Assembly (NCBI GenBank): GCA_015233015.1
Contig: JADFYO010000008.1
Location: 27,175 to 91,174 of the forward strand
From: Nitrospirota bacterium
GTDB lineage: Bacteria; Nitrospirota; Thermodesulfovibrionia; Thermodesulfovibrionales; Magnetobacteriaceae
Length of the DNA stretch: 64,000 nt
Direction of reading: 5' to 3'
The stretch's first letter is position 1; each line of letters opens with the position of its first letter. A program made the position numbers and the translations under genes. This document shows, piece after piece, positions 9,005 to 18,920 of this stretch. The notes beneath the pieces were generated by a model, which was given only the letters and a program-made list of their open reading frames with translations, did not search any database and was not told the DNA's origin.

Positions 9005-9502
9005 AAAAAACTCCCTGGTTCAGCGTGATTCGGACAAGTCCGCTTCACATTTTAAAGTTATTCAGAAGCCCCGTACTCCGAAACAGAACAAAGAACCCCC
9101 TAAATACAAAAGACAAAATAACATGACGTGGTTCATAACGAGATTCACATAGATACAATGCGGCTGTGGCAGAGATTGTGAGGTTATTAAAGAGGGCGCT
9201 ACTCCCGCACGCGATAGAAAATAGATAAATGCTCTCGTCAATGATTGACCCTATAACAAAGATATACGTTTGACATTCTCACGTTCCAACAGCTCATTCC
9301 TTGACAACGAAAACCTTCAGTGCGTTCATACTTAAAAGACAACTAAACTAAAACCCTGCACGGTAGTCTTACAGATTATAGAGGAGTTTGTCAATATGTA
9401 TAAAAACCTTACATGCATCTTGATTAACCATACGTTTTTTAAATCGAAGCCGGGTCACCGGCTATGAAGAATACCGGCAAATAGTAAAATAGCGAACCGT
9501 GG
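9005..9502. other. Intergenic region without a recognised gene
   Basis: About 500 bases between the secreted protein and the ferredoxin terminator. It holds a short hairpin CGGACaaGTCCG at 9031-9042, a GCCGGgtcaCCGGC hairpin near 9449-9462 and several TTGACA-like hexamers, but no convincing ORF, RNA gene or well-spaced promoter. ORFs listed here by the track lack ribosome sites and domain signals. Confidence 0.5.
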
Positions 9503-9527
9503 AAAAGGGCTGCTTTTGCAGCAGCCC
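9503..9527 (-). terminator. Rho-independent terminator of the ferredoxin gene
   Basis: On the minus strand a seven-base stem GGGCTGC/GCAGCCC with loop TGCAAAA is followed by TTTT, about 17 bases after the ferredoxin stop. Confidence 0.75.
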
Positions 9528-9543
9528 CGGTCGTTGTCTTATC

Positions 9544-9729
9544 TTAGTCTGCCCACTTGATGGCTTCAACGGGACATGTGTCCATCGCTTCCTGAACGTC
9601 GCAAGTGCCGCACTTATCCGGTGAACTAACAAAGGCATGGTCTCCCTGCATCGTAAATACTTCGGGACAAAGTGACACGCATGTCTCACAGCCCGTACAG
9701 AGGTCTGGATCTACATATGGAACCTTCAT
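9544..9729 (-). CDS. Ferredoxin, 4Fe-4S type
   Basis: A 61-residue soluble electron carrier. The motif CTGCETCVSLCP (Cys11, 14, 17, 21) together with a distal DTCP (Cys52) gives a single [4Fe-4S] site ligated by Cys11, 14, 17 and 52. Cys21 and a cysteine of KCGTCD (40/43) match the pair that forms a disulphide in Desulfovibrio-type one-cluster ferredoxins. A strong AGGAGG precedes the ATG. It has its own terminator and is divergent from copA, so it appears to be a single-gene unit; no partner oxidoreductase is adjacent. Confidence 0.92.
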   Translation of the reverse strand: MKVPYVDPDLCTGCETCVSLCPEVFTMQGDHAFVSSPDKCGTCDVQEAMDTCPVEAIKWAD

Positions 9730-9807
9730 CTTAAAATCCTCCTGCTACAGTTTGATCGGGCGCTCAATGCACCCTATGTTATTATTAATTAATTTGACGT
9801 CTGCATC

Positions 9808-9835
9808 TTTACAGCAATTTATGATAAACTAATAT
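9808..9835 (+). promoter_or_regulatory. Candidate promoter of copA
   Basis: TTTACA (9808-9813), 16-base spacer, TAATAT (9830-9835), 30 bases before the copA ATG. A TTGACG at 9794 with a TATGAT at 9820 is an alternative, with too long a spacer. No CueR-type dyad with a 19-base spacer is apparent. Confidence 0.35.
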
Positions 9836-9865
9836 TTCTAAATTTGCAAGTAAAATATTTAAGCT

Positions 9866-12271
9866 ATGAAAGATACAGAAACCATAACAATACCTATAAC
9901 CGGCATGACATGCGCCGTTTGTGCCCAATCTATCGAGAAGGCGATTAAGAAAAATGAGGCTGTAATCAGGGCATCTGTCAATTTTGCCGCCGGAAGGGCC
10001 GCCGCTATCATTAACAGCTACGATGATATTAACTCTATTATCAGCTCTCTCGTCGATGCAATAAAGGAAGAAGGCTACGGCGTTTTGACCTCGAAGGTTG
10101 ACCTTTCTATCGCAGACATGAGCTGTGCCGCATGCGTATCCAATGTCGAGTGGGCAATAAAATCAGTCCGCGGCGTTACTGCGGCAACGGTAAATCTCAC
10201 TCTGGAGAGGGCAAGGGTTGAATATATATCGACGATTACCACTGTCAGCGAAATAATCCAGGCCATAAAACTGGCAGGCTATAAGGCCGAGGCACTCAAT
10301 GAGACCGCTGGAGATACAGAAAAAATAGAAAGGGAAAGGCAATATGCCTCGCTTAAGGCAGCCCTTTGGGGGAGCGCCATTATTTCGGCCATTATCATGA
10401 CCGCCTCGATGGTGAAACTCCCTATGCTGTCAAACCCGTATGTGTTGTGTGCCCTTGCCACCCCAGTGCAGTTTATATCCGGGATGCGGTTTTACCGGGC
10501 GGCTGCCTCAGCCCTCAGGCACTTTTCCACGAATATGAACACCCTTATTGCCGTCGGCACATCGGCCGCTTTTTTTTACAGCACGTTTGCCGTATTTTTC
10601 CCCGAAAGTCTCAGACGGCATGGAATGGAGCCTCACTTGTATTTTGACACATCCGCCGTTATCATAACGCTGATACTTTTTGGCCGTCTGCTTGAGCTGC
10701 GCGCAAAGGGACATACCTCAGAGGCTATAAAAAAACTCATCGGCCTTCAGGCAAAGACCGCCTCCGTAATCAAAGATAACATCGAGACAGCCATACCTAT
10801 TGACGAAGTCGCAGTAGGGGATATCATCATAGTGCGTCCGGGGGAGCGTGTCCCCGTCGATGGGACGATTATAGAAGGGGCCTCAAGCGTCGATGAGGCA
10901 ACGATTACAGGAGAAAGCCTGCCCGTGGATAAGACAATAGGCAACATTCTCTATGGCGGCACTTTAAATATGTACGGGGCATTTAAGATGACGGCGTCGC
11001 GCATAGGCAAGGACTCCATGCTTGGGTCAATTATCAGGCTTATCGAAGAGGCTCAGGCAACAAAGGCACCCATTCAAAGGCTTGCCGATAAGGCGGCCTC
11101 GGTGTTTGTGCCGGCAGTTATTGTAATAGCTTCGATGACGTTTATATTATGGTTTTTCTTAGGCCCTCAGCCCTCTTTCAACCATGCTATGATGAACTTT
11201 ATTGCCGTGCTGATAATCGCGTGCCCGTGCGCTCTTGGCCTTTCAACCCCGACGGCAGTTATGGTCGGCACGGGAAAAGGGGCAGAGAGAGGGATTCTTA
11301 TAAAAGGGGCTGAGGCACTCGAAACCGCCTATAAGATACAAGTCGTCGCCATGGATAAAACCGGCACGCTGACACAGGGCAAACCCTTTGTAACCGGCAT
11401 CGATGCAATTCATAGCGGATTTACTGATAACGATGCACTGAGGACGGCAGCCTCGGCAGAAAGATATTCAGAACACCCCATAGCAAGGGCTATCGTTGAG
11501 AAGGCTATGGCCGAAGGCATAGAGTTGTTTGACCTCGATACGTTTATATCCATAACCGGAGGCGGCGTAAAAGGCACATTCAGAGGCAGCGATATTATTA
11601 TTGGAAGTGCCAGATTGCTGACTGACGAGGGGATAGATGTACTCCCTGACATTAAGACCAAAACCACCGTTTACTTAGCCATAGACAGGGACTTAAAGGC
11701 GGTCTTTTCTATATCTGACACAATAAAAAAGACATCTGCCGCCGCGGTGAAAAAACTCAGGGCAATGGGGATTGAGACCATAATGCTGACCGGCGACCAG
11801 AAACATGCCGCAGAGGCAATAGCGCGTGAGGCTGGGATAGGCAAGGTTTACTCGCAACTCCTGCCAAACGAGAAACTGGATATAATCAAATCCCTGAAAA
11901 AGGAAAAAAAGATTGTTGCCATGGTAGGAGATGGAATAAACGACGCCCCCGCCCTTGCCGAGGCCGATGTGGGGCTGGCCATCGGGACAGGCATGGACAT
12001 TGCGATAGAAGCGGCAGACATCATCTTAATAAAGGGAGACCTCATGGCAGTGGCAGACGCTATAAGCCTCTCGAGGCTGACAATCGGGACGATTAAAGAA
12101 AACCTGTTCTGGGCATTTTTCTACAACATAGTCGGCATTCCAATTGCCGCCGGCGTGTTGACGCTATTTGGCGGCCCGTCGTTAAACCCTATGATTGCCT
12201 CATTTGCGATGGCCTTTAGTTCTGTCAGCGTAGTGAGCAATTCGTTGAGGTTAAAGAAGAAGAGGCTGTAA
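9866..12271 (+). CDS. copA: Copper-exporting P1B-type ATPase
   Basis: Inner-membrane pump that exports Cu(I) from the cytoplasm. Two N-terminal heavy-metal domains carry GMTCAVC and DMSCAAC (about residues 12 and 88). Eight membrane segments are expected; the transport motif CPC is at 453-455 (ACPCALGLSTP), the phosphorylated Asp497 is in DKTGT, the SEHP motif follows, and GDGINDAP is the hinge. The last two helices contain YN and AFSSVSVVSN, the Cu+/Ag+ subgroup P1B-1 signature. The 801-residue length is typical. It is not adjacent to the Cus-type locus 40 kb away, but the two would act in series, cytoplasm to periplasm to outside. Confidence 0.95.
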   Translation: MKDTETITIPITGMTCAVCAQSIEKAIKKNEAVIRASVNFAAGRAAAIINSYDDINSIISSLVDAIKEEGYGVLTSKVDLSIADMSCAACVSNVEWAIKSVRGVTAATVNLTLERARVEYISTITTVSEIIQAIKLAGYKAEALNETAGDTEKIERERQYASLKAALWGSAIISAIIMTASMVKLPMLSNPYVLCALATPVQFISGMRFYRAAASALRHFSTNMNTLIAVGTSAAFFYSTFAVFFPESLRRHGMEPHLYFDTSAVIITLILFGRLLELRAKGHTSEAIKKLIGLQAKTASVIKDNIETAIPIDEVAVGDIIIVRPGERVPVDGTIIEGASSVDEATITGESLPVDKTIGNILYGGTLNMYGAFKMTASRIGKDSMLGSIIRLIEEAQATKAPIQRLADKAASVFVPAVIVIASMTFILWFFLGPQPSFNHAMMNFIAVLIIACPCALGLSTPTAVMVGTGKGAERGILIKGAEALETAYKIQVVAMDKTGTLTQGKPFVTGIDAIHSGFTDNDALRTAASAERYSEHPIARAIVEKAMAEGIELFDLDTFISITGGGVKGTFRGSDIIIGSARLLTDEGIDVLPDIKTKTTVYLAIDRDLKAVFSISDTIKKTSAAAVKKLRAMGIETIMLTGDQKHAAEAIAREAGIGKVYSQLLPNEKLDIIKSLKKEKKIVAMVGDGINDAPALAEADVGLAIGTGMDIAIEAADIILIKGDLMAVADAISLSRLTIGTIKENLFWAFFYNIVGIPIAAGVLTLFGGPSLNPMIASFAMAFSSVSVVSNSLRLKKKRL

Positions 12272-12376
12272 TGCCGGGGTTGTAGTCAGGCAGGTGTAAT
12301 CTTTTTGTCTGGTTTTGGCCTGGCGGTCTCCGGCACCCGGAAGTCCCTGCTTTAATGACTGTTACTACCGCGGTTC

Positions 12377-12817
12377 TCAAAAACCAAGCTCTGCCAGCGT
12401 GACCCTGCCATTTTCGTACGAGGCATACTCCGTGCCGGTTTTCATATCAGTGATTCTCACTACCGGCGAGGTATCTATCACAGACTTTTGCGTGCCTATA
12501 TCCATGACGAAGGCCTTTTTTTCCTTCAGGCTCAGCTTTTTCCAACGCTCGGTGTCTATCCTGATAGTCAGGATGTTGTTTGCCTCTGAATGTTCTTTTA
12601 CAAATTGAGCCGAGATAAGACCCTCGATTTGCTTCTTCGCCGTTTCTATTTCCTCTTTGGTTGCATTTTTCCTGGGTACATTAGCCGTGGCCTTCCCGAA
12701 ACTCCCTGTAAACAGCAATATCGAATAGACCACAATTACAAGCGCTAAAACCAATAGCGCGCCGAATTTTATTACATTCATAGAGTTATTTTTACCCTGC
12801 GTATCTTCTTTCAGCAT
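12377..12817 (-). CDS. Hypothetical membrane-anchored protein
   Basis: Family not recognised. The likely start is ATG 12817, five bases after GGAGG, which shortens the track ORF by 20 residues to 146. A single membrane helix (FGALLVLALVIVVYSILLF, about residues 18-36) is followed by a 110-residue domain with a Lys/Glu-rich helix (EEIETAKKQIEGLISAQF) and a beta-rich end (PVVRITDMKTGTEYASYENGRVTL), probably periplasmic. It is convergent with copA and lies downstream of the metalloprotease gene on the same strand. No conserved catalytic residues are evident. Confidence 0.7.
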   Translation of the reverse strand: MLKEDTQGKNNSMNVIKFGALLVLALVIVVYSILLFTGSFGKATANVPRKNATKEEIETAKKQIEGLISAQFVKEHSEANNILTIRIDTERWKKLSLKEKKAFVMDIGTQKSVIDTSPVVRITDMKTGTEYASYENGRVTLAELGF

Positions 12818-12917
12818 ATCTCCTCCGTGTGCCTTAAAATCAGTCCGTTTGTTACACCTATTATATAATAGTTCCATTTTGAATAGAAAGATATAAATTT
12901 ATATTTTTGCCGCGGTA

Positions 12918-13559
12918 TTAAGCGTAAACCGAGATATGGCTTTTGGTGGCGGTATTAGTTCCCGTTGAGTTTGCGGTTGATTTTGAATATGGGGATTGAC
13001 CGCCTGAGCCGGTGAACTGCTTCCGCGCTATTTCCTGTTCGGCCTCCGCTTCGATTTGGGATGCCTTCTGAGCAACATCCTCGTCCTGAGGTGAAGGGTC
13101 AGAAGGGGCAAGGGCAGAGGCCCTGACCTGCCTCATCTTTGCTACCGTTTCTTCAGGGGTTTTTGCCTTTGAGACATCGATGGATACCTCTCCTCCGCTT
13201 ATGTATGATTTCCCGTCAGGTCCTTTCGTATATGTGTATGTAGGGGCTCCGGCATATCTGCCGCCGACGGACTCGTGAGCCATTTCGTGGTTTATGACAT
13301 GCTGCTCACGCTGCTTGAGCCTATCCACTTCCCGTTGCGTTGCCGGGTCTTCTCCATTTGCGGCGGTGCCATTTGCGGCGGTGCCATTTGCGGCAGCCCC
13401 GGAGATAGTTACTTTGTCGGCATTGGCTGGCGCATTCCCGGAATTGCCACCGGCAGAACTGCCATGAGGCGTACCCCCTCCAGATACCAGATTACCGTAA
13501 TACGAACCGGCCTGATACCCCACAGGCGGGCTGACTGCTACTGCCGCAATAACCGCCAT
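12918..13559 (-). CDS. SprA-related putative metalloprotease
   Basis: Resembles the SprA-related family of putative metalloproteases (the CJM1_0395 type). The zinc motif HExxH is HEMAH within QREQHVINHEMAHESVGGRYAG, followed by TYTYTKGPDGKSYISGGEVSID, which is diagnostic. The C-terminal helical stretch PQDEDVAQKASQIEAEAEQEIA is also family-like. The N-terminal 60 residues are Gly/Ala/Asn-rich and include a 15-bp tandem repeat (NGTAA units). No standard signal peptide is present. A GAGGTG precedes the ATG. It lies beside fliW, and such proteins often occur near flagellar or surface genes; the substrate is unknown. Confidence 0.8.
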   Translation of the reverse strand: MAVIAAVAVSPPVGYQAGSYYGNLVSGGGTPHGSSAGGNSGNAPANADKVTISGAAANGTAANGTAANGEDPATQREVDRLKQREQHVINHEMAHESVGGRYAGAPTYTYTKGPDGKSYISGGEVSIDVSKAKTPEETVAKMRQVRASALAPSDPSPQDEDVAQKASQIEAEAEQEIARKQFTGSGGQSPYSKSTANSTGTNTATKSHISVYA

Positions 13560-13600
13560 CTCCGCACCTCACTTGTTTACAATCACTATGCCTGTAACTT

Positions 13601-14053
13601 TTAGTGGGAACATCCACACCCGCATGATGGCTTCGAGTTCGGCGGATATTCCACATGCGCCTTCATGGACACGCTCTCGTCTTCTATAAATAAATGGGCT
13701 GCCTTCATATTTGCCGAATTTACTAATATTGGCGACTTCAAATTAGCAAACAGCTGATTGTTTTCCACAACGAGCATTACAAACACCACCATGTCTGCTA
13801 TGTCCTTGCACTCGAGATATTCCTCGACGAAGTCCTCCACTTTAAACCCGTAGTTATGAAATAATATAAACGGGTCAGACACTATAAAGGCCACATCGGG
13901 GTCATCCACCGATTGCAGCCACTGTATTGGCTCCTTGTATGGCAGCAGACAAAAACGCGTCAGATTTTTAAAACCTATGACGCCTCTTGGAAAATGAATA
14001 ATTTTCTCATCTTCCACTTCCACTTCATCAAACCTCGTGGTCTTGATCTTCAT
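13601..14053 (-). CDS. fliW: Flagellar assembly factor FliW
   Basis: Cytoplasmic protein that binds CsrA and flagellin, relieving CsrA repression of flagellin translation. The 150-residue sequence shows the family pattern: IIHFPRGVIGFKNLTRFCLLP at about 18-38, then PIQWLQSVDDPDVAFIVSDP. The tail ends in a Cys/His-rich CGCGCSH, unusual and of unknown role. csrA, normally the neighbour, is not in the window, and there are no structural flagellar genes, so the gene appears displaced from its usual flgL-csrA context. A GGGGGAA precedes the start. Confidence 0.92.
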   Translation of the reverse strand: MKIKTTRFDEVEVEDEKIIHFPRGVIGFKNLTRFCLLPYKEPIQWLQSVDDPDVAFIVSDPFILFHNYGFKVEDFVEEYLECKDIADMVVFVMLVVENNQLFANLKSPILVNSANMKAAHLFIEDESVSMKAHVEYPPNSKPSCGCGCSH

Positions 14054-14159
14054 AATTCCCCCAGTATGTTTTCACTATAACGGTGTCATAAAACACCTCA
14101 ATAATTTATTATACAATAATTCCCCTTAAAATATCGCGTAAATGGCAAGAGCCGGTGTT

Positions 14160-17100
14160 TTAAAACAAGCCGGAGATTCTTTTTGCTTCCCCTGAGACTT
14201 CCGCACTTGAATCGGCCATCCCTTTGTCGATTATCCCCTTAACCTTTGAACCCTTTATAAAGACAAGCGCCCCTACGGCATCCTTTCTTACCTTTTCGTC
14301 GGCGCTGCCCATTAATGTTTCAATCAACTGAAGCGCCCGCTCAGGTTCCAGTTTCTTCGAGGAGAATATTTTGCCTAACAATGGAGCGGCTATCGGGCCG
14401 AGGTATGGGTTGTTAGTCGCAAGATTAACCAGGGCGTTAACAGACTCCCCTGTCCCAATCTGTGCCACTGTGGAAGCCGCCAGCCTTGCGCCTGTTTCGT
14501 TTCCTTTGACAAACCCCTCGCTGCCCAATAAGTCTGTCAGAGAGGACAGCGCGTCATTGCCCATATATGACAGCAAAATGGATATGGCCTGTGAATTGCC
14601 GGGGTCTTCGTTTTGTACCATTTCATAAATCAGTTTTTTTACCACAATCTTATCGGTACGAAGGCCAATAAGACAGGCAATGTTGTCGCGGCTCTTAGCT
14701 TGAAGTGAAACCACGACCGCCCTGTCCTTTTTTATGAATGTCGCGTAGCTTTCCTTATAATTGTCGATGTCAGCCGCGCTGCATCCAGACGGCCGCTTAT
14801 CCATGAATTTTATTGCATCGTAAACAAGTGTAAAATATATGTCTTCTTTGACTGAATTTGCCAGCTGCTTCGTATTGTATCTCGTGGTTTTCATATTATA
14901 CACAACCACTGCCGCTGCGACCCCAACCAGCATGAGGACTGTGGCGGCAATTATTTTCCTGAGCCATGTGGTCTCGACCTTAGTCTGCACCTCGGCGGCG
15001 GTAGGCGCTATAGCTATCTCTTCCTGAATAAGCGGTGGGCGAGAGATGGCCTTCTTTACGTTAGTTTTTTCGATTTGTCTTAATGAGGATTCAAATGTGT
15101 TGTCTATCAGATGGCTCAAACCTGCCGCGGCGACTATTGTTCTCAGTTGCGCCGATTCCCCCCGGCTCTGAGGTGCAACAGACAGATATTGCGTCATAAT
15201 CTGTGTCAGCGCCTGCCGTGCAGATGTGTTTTCCTCCGTGGTAAGTTCCCACTCGATAAGCCACCTCACGATAGTTCCATCGAGACCCGCGGAGTATAAA
15301 TAAAAACCGTTTTGACTGAAAACAAGGGCATTGACGCCGTCCATATGGCCGGTAAGAGTGAATAAACAATCACTGCTTTCAATGTTGAATATATATATTG
15401 TCCCTTCCATAGTACCGCAGGCGAAATAACGCTCGTCACTCTTGCAGAAGTCCACAGAGAGGACACTTAAATCCCCTGTGTTAAAAGTCCTGATAAGTTT
15501 CATTGTCCTGATGTTCCACAAACCCAATAAACCATCGGAGGCTGCCGTAAGGGCATAAAGACCATTGCCGCTTAGCGCTATGGCATTGACCGCGCCCTCG
15601 TGGCAAGCCGCGCTCTTAGCCGCCTTCCCCGTTACACTGTCCCAAAAGATAACAGAGCCGTCTTCCATGCCTGAAAGGAAAATCCTCTCATCCTTATGTA
15701 ACGCCAAAGCAGTAACAGAAGCCCCGCATTCTTCGAAGCGTCCAAGATAGCTGCCCTCGCCGGTCGTATCCCACAGGCGTATAGTCCTTTCTGTGGCCGC
15801 GCTGAATATATACCTTCCATTTCCAGTCATTGCTATCGCCTTGACAGGTCCCTTGTGCTTTGAAAATTTATTTACCCGAACAGAGTTATTAATATCCAAT
15901 GTCAATACATTGCCGTTATCTGTGCCAACGCATATCAGTCCAGACAGATAGTCCGACGCCATCGATGTGACGGCACTGCCGTCTGCCCCTGTCTCACTGA
16001 TTATGGCAGTGGTTGAGACATCTATTTTACGCACTATGCCGTCGCTGTCTCCCGTGAGCAGGCCGCCGCCGTCACTCGTTATGGAAAGGGCGTTTGTTAT
16101 GCCGCCTGGGCAGGGATAATCGTTGACCCTCCAGCCGCTTTTGGGATATTTTCGACTATATGCAAGCGGTACCGCGGTCAACAGATCAACTGCCTCGGGG
16201 TTTTGTTCATATCCGCTTAGCGAACGTACCGCGTCAATAACGCTGGCTGCCCCTATGAAGTCGGAATGGTTTATTTTGTCTTTCGCTTCGGACAGTCTTT
16301 TTGAGAACTCATAGCTGATTTCACTCTCTCTGATTATTGCCGGCTGAACTAATGTGTATGACAACGCATAGGTATTGTCGAAGCTGATAAACATGATGTC
16401 ATTACCGGCACCTATGATGAGTTTGTTTTCCTTTTGACTTATAGCGCCACACTTAATTGTCCCGCTTTGTTTAATAATCCTGTGAATTAGTCCGGTCTTT
16501 AATTCCCAAACCCTGACGGCAGTCTCATCGACGCTAACCATGAAGCGCCCGTCGGCGCTAAAACCCGCAAAGATGATGGCCGCCGTGTGTCCTCGAAATT
16601 GTTCGACTGGTTTCCCTGTCTCAGTATCCCACAATATAACAGGGTCCCTGCCGCCGCCGGTAACGGCAAGTTTGCCGTCGCCGTTTAGGGCAATCGTCCC
16701 GGCTGCGCTTGATTGTCCAGAAAATCTGAGTGCGGGTTTCCCTGTTTTGGTCTCCCACTTACACGGCGGGCTGCCCTTGTGCGACGTATAGACGTACTTT
16801 AAATCTGGTGAAACTGCAAGGGAGGTTATTGGCGTATGGTCTGTTTTATAGGCGCCCACGGTCTTTGAGTTCTTTATGTCCCAAACTCTGATTGAGCCGT
16901 CGTGCGAGGCTGATACTACATAAATCGTGGAAGGCAGGAATTTTACTGCCGAGGTCCCTTTACCAGGGGCATGTCCTTCGAAGTTATGAATGACCTGACC
17001 GCTTGCTGCGTCCATTATCTGAACCCTGCCGTCTGCGAGGCCGGCGGCTATATAGCGCTTGTCAACGGTTATATCTATTGCCGTAACCGCAGCCTGCCGC

Positions 17101-18899
17101 TCCTTCTGAAATATGTCCGGAGGGGTCCCTGCGTTAAGGTCATATACACATATGCGGCCGTCGTTCATACCGGCATAGGCGTTTTTCCCGTCTTTAGACA
17201 GCGCTAATGAAGATGCCTCCCTGAACTCATCGACATATTTCCTTTGAACTGAAAACCCTGGAAGATATTCATACACGGCCTCAGAGAGCGCCTCGGGAAG
17301 TTCCTTAAAACGCCCTCTCCATTTCGCGTACGCGCCGCTGCTATCCCTGCCAAGTTCTTTCAGGCAGTGGCAATAACCAACTGCCGTTACGGGGTCCTCC
17401 CTACCGTTATCCAGAAACCATTGAAAATTGGCGGCTGCCGCCTCAAGCAGAGCAGTGTCCCCTCTGTCCATCCCTGTGCCGGCGGCTAACAGGGCGCGTA
17501 TTTTTTTGGCCTCTGGAAGGTCATTTCTATCTTTAGAAAACTCATCGATAATATTAGTGGCGGTATATTCGTCTCCAAGCAGGAGATGAAGTTTCCCCAT
17601 CAGAAATCTTCCCTGCCCGATGTGCTGAAGGCTTTGAAGATAATCCTGCATTTTGCTTACCGCGGCGTCCTCCTTAAGCGCGCCCTTTCGTACGTCGAGC
17701 AGGGCAAGATTAAAGGCGGCCTCCACGTGTTCGGGGTCAGCCTCGACGGCCTTATGCCAGTGCTCATCGGCACGATTTAACTGATTTATAGTCGCGTATG
17801 ACACACCCTGGTTATTGAGCGAGTCTGCCTTTAACTCAGAAGGCATTGCCTCTGGCCGTGGGTATGAAGTCCCCGTAGTGCGTGAATAAATCGCGATGAG
17901 CCTGTCCCTGATTTCCGCAAAGTCAGCAGGTCTTTGGTCTCTGTCTTTATGGAGACACTCAAGCATCAGCAAAGACAGCTCATCGTCGATGCCGGGGGTT
18001 AAGTCCTGTGGGATAGGGGGCGGGTCGTTCGTATGGATATTTTTCCAAAGCATAATCTGATAAAATATGATGCCCTGCCTCTGTTCCGGCGTAAGCAAGA
18101 ATGGCCTCCTGCCGCAAAACAATTCGTAAAGAATACAGCCGTATGCGTAAACATCAGAGGACATTCCTGCGGTATGGGCGTCTTTAAACTGCTCGGGGGC
18201 CATGTACTGAGGCGTTCCAAACGGGACGCCGCCGATGGTCATAGTCTGCCACGGGTTTGATATATCCTTGTGTAATTCGGCCTGAGCACTAAGAAGGTCA
18301 ATCATCGAGGCGTTTTCCTCGCCAATTGTAAGCTCTTCGTCTTTACCCCAGCTGCCAAGGCCAACGAGGCCAAAGTCGGTTATAAGGGCCATGCCGTACT
18401 TGCTCATCAGAATATTGGCGGGCTTGAGGTCCCTGTGGACGATTCCGGTTTGGGAGATACCGCTGTTGTCAGTCCATATAAACGTATGCGTCCAGTTCAT
18501 ACCGGAGGCGATTTGAATGGCCATGTCCAGTTTTTCGGTAAATGTGGATAATGTCCCTTCCCTGAGCCACGCATCCAGCGCACCGGCATCGACATATTCG
18601 ATAAAAAGACGTGGGAGGCCGTCCACTTCCGCGACATAGTATGCCGAGCATATGTTGGGATGAACTCCGAGGCTTATCCATGCCTCTGCCTCGCGATAAA
18701 ACCGGTTCAGCCCATTGGGGTTTTCCAAAACAGACGGCAGGGGGGTCTTAACGGCCACCATTCTCCCAATTTCCCTGTCGAAGACAAAATAAACCTCGCC
18801 CATTCCACCGCGCGCAAGGCCGCGAACCTCGTATCTATTGTCTATTACGGAGTTCTTCTTCCAAAGACCGCGTTGCGCTAAGGGTAAGTTTCCTATCAT
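14160..18899 (-). CDS. Giant Ser/Thr kinase with TPR, WD40 and HEAT regions
   Basis: A 1579-residue signalling protein. The Hanks-type kinase occupies about residues 22-330: ARGGMGEVY glycine loop, catalytic Lys near 51 (VAVKTP), HRDLKPANIL near 155, DFGLVG and GTPQYMAPEQF. TPR-like helices follow (about 355-540). Two blocks of WD40 repeats (about 555-870 and 935-1225) form probably two beta-propellers, with many WD or WN endings such as IRVWDIKNSK. One membrane helix lies near 1316-1336 (IIAATVLMLVGVAAAVVVY), so the C-terminal HEAT-like repeats (about 1430-1579) would be periplasmic. The glycine-rich loop and catalytic residues are intact. It heads a three-gene group with a lipoprotein and the FHA kinase. 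Substrate unknown. Confidence 0.92.
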   Translation of the reverse strand: MIGNLPLAQRGLWKKNSVIDNRYEVRGLARGGMGEVYFVFDREIGRMVAVKTPLPSVLENPNGLNRFYREAEAWISLGVHPNICSAYYVAEVDGLPRLFIEYVDAGALDAWLREGTLSTFTEKLDMAIQIASGMNWTHTFIWTDNSGISQTGIVHRDLKPANILMSKYGMALITDFGLVGLGSWGKDEELTIGEENASMIDLLSAQAELHKDISNPWQTMTIGGVPFGTPQYMAPEQFKDAHTAGMSSDVYAYGCILYELFCGRRPFLLTPEQRQGIIFYQIMLWKNIHTNDPPPIPQDLTPGIDDELSLLMLECLHKDRDQRPADFAEIRDRLIAIYSRTTGTSYPRPEAMPSELKADSLNNQGVSYATINQLNRADEHWHKAVEADPEHVEAAFNLALLDVRKGALKEDAAVSKMQDYLQSLQHIGQGRFLMGKLHLLLGDEYTATNIIDEFSKDRNDLPEAKKIRALLAAGTGMDRGDTALLEAAAANFQWFLDNGREDPVTAVGYCHCLKELGRDSSGAYAKWRGRFKELPEALSEAVYEYLPGFSVQRKYVDEFREASSLALSKDGKNAYAGMNDGRICVYDLNAGTPPDIFQKERQAAVTAIDITVDKRYIAAGLADGRVQIMDAASGQVIHNFEGHAPGKGTSAVKFLPSTIYVVSASHDGSIRVWDIKNSKTVGAYKTDHTPITSLAVSPDLKYVYTSHKGSPPCKWETKTGKPALRFSGQSSAAGTIALNGDGKLAVTGGGRDPVILWDTETGKPVEQFRGHTAAIIFAGFSADGRFMVSVDETAVRVWELKTGLIHRIIKQSGTIKCGAISQKENKLIIGAGNDIMFISFDNTYALSYTLVQPAIIRESEISYEFSKRLSEAKDKINHSDFIGAASVIDAVRSLSGYEQNPEAVDLLTAVPLAYSRKYPKSGWRVNDYPCPGGITNALSITSDGGGLLTGDSDGIVRKIDVSTTAIISETGADGSAVTSMASDYLSGLICVGTDNGNVLTLDINNSVRVNKFSKHKGPVKAIAMTGNGRYIFSAATERTIRLWDTTGEGSYLGRFEECGASVTALALHKDERIFLSGMEDGSVIFWDSVTGKAAKSAACHEGAVNAIALSGNGLYALTAASDGLLGLWNIRTMKLIRTFNTGDLSVLSVDFCKSDERYFACGTMEGTIYIFNIESSDCLFTLTGHMDGVNALVFSQNGFYLYSAGLDGTIVRWLIEWELTTEENTSARQALTQIMTQYLSVAPQSRGESAQLRTIVAAAGLSHLIDNTFESSLRQIEKTNVKKAISRPPLIQEEIAIAPTAAEVQTKVETTWLRKIIAATVLMLVGVAAAVVVYNMKTTRYNTKQLANSVKEDIYFTLVYDAIKFMDKRPSGCSAADIDNYKESYATFIKKDRAVVVSLQAKSRDNIACLIGLRTDKIVVKKLIYEMVQNEDPGNSQAISILLSYMGNDALSSLTDLLGSEGFVKGNETGARLAASTVAQIGTGESVNALVNLATNNPYLGPIAAPLLGKIFSSKKLEPERALQLIETLMGSADEKVRKDAVGALVFIKGSKVKGIIDKGMADSSAEVSGEAKRISGLF

Positions 18900-18920
18900 A
18901 AGAGACAGCTCCCCGGGATA

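Noticed and set aside
9031-9462. Possible riboswitch or small RNA in the 8.98-9.5 kb gap
   Set aside because: Only short hairpins are visible and none matches a riboswitch class I can recognise; no promoter with good spacing.
12315-12608. Plus-strand ORF after copA
   Set aside because: It is antisense to the hypothetical membrane protein gene, which has a strong ribosome site and a membrane helix.
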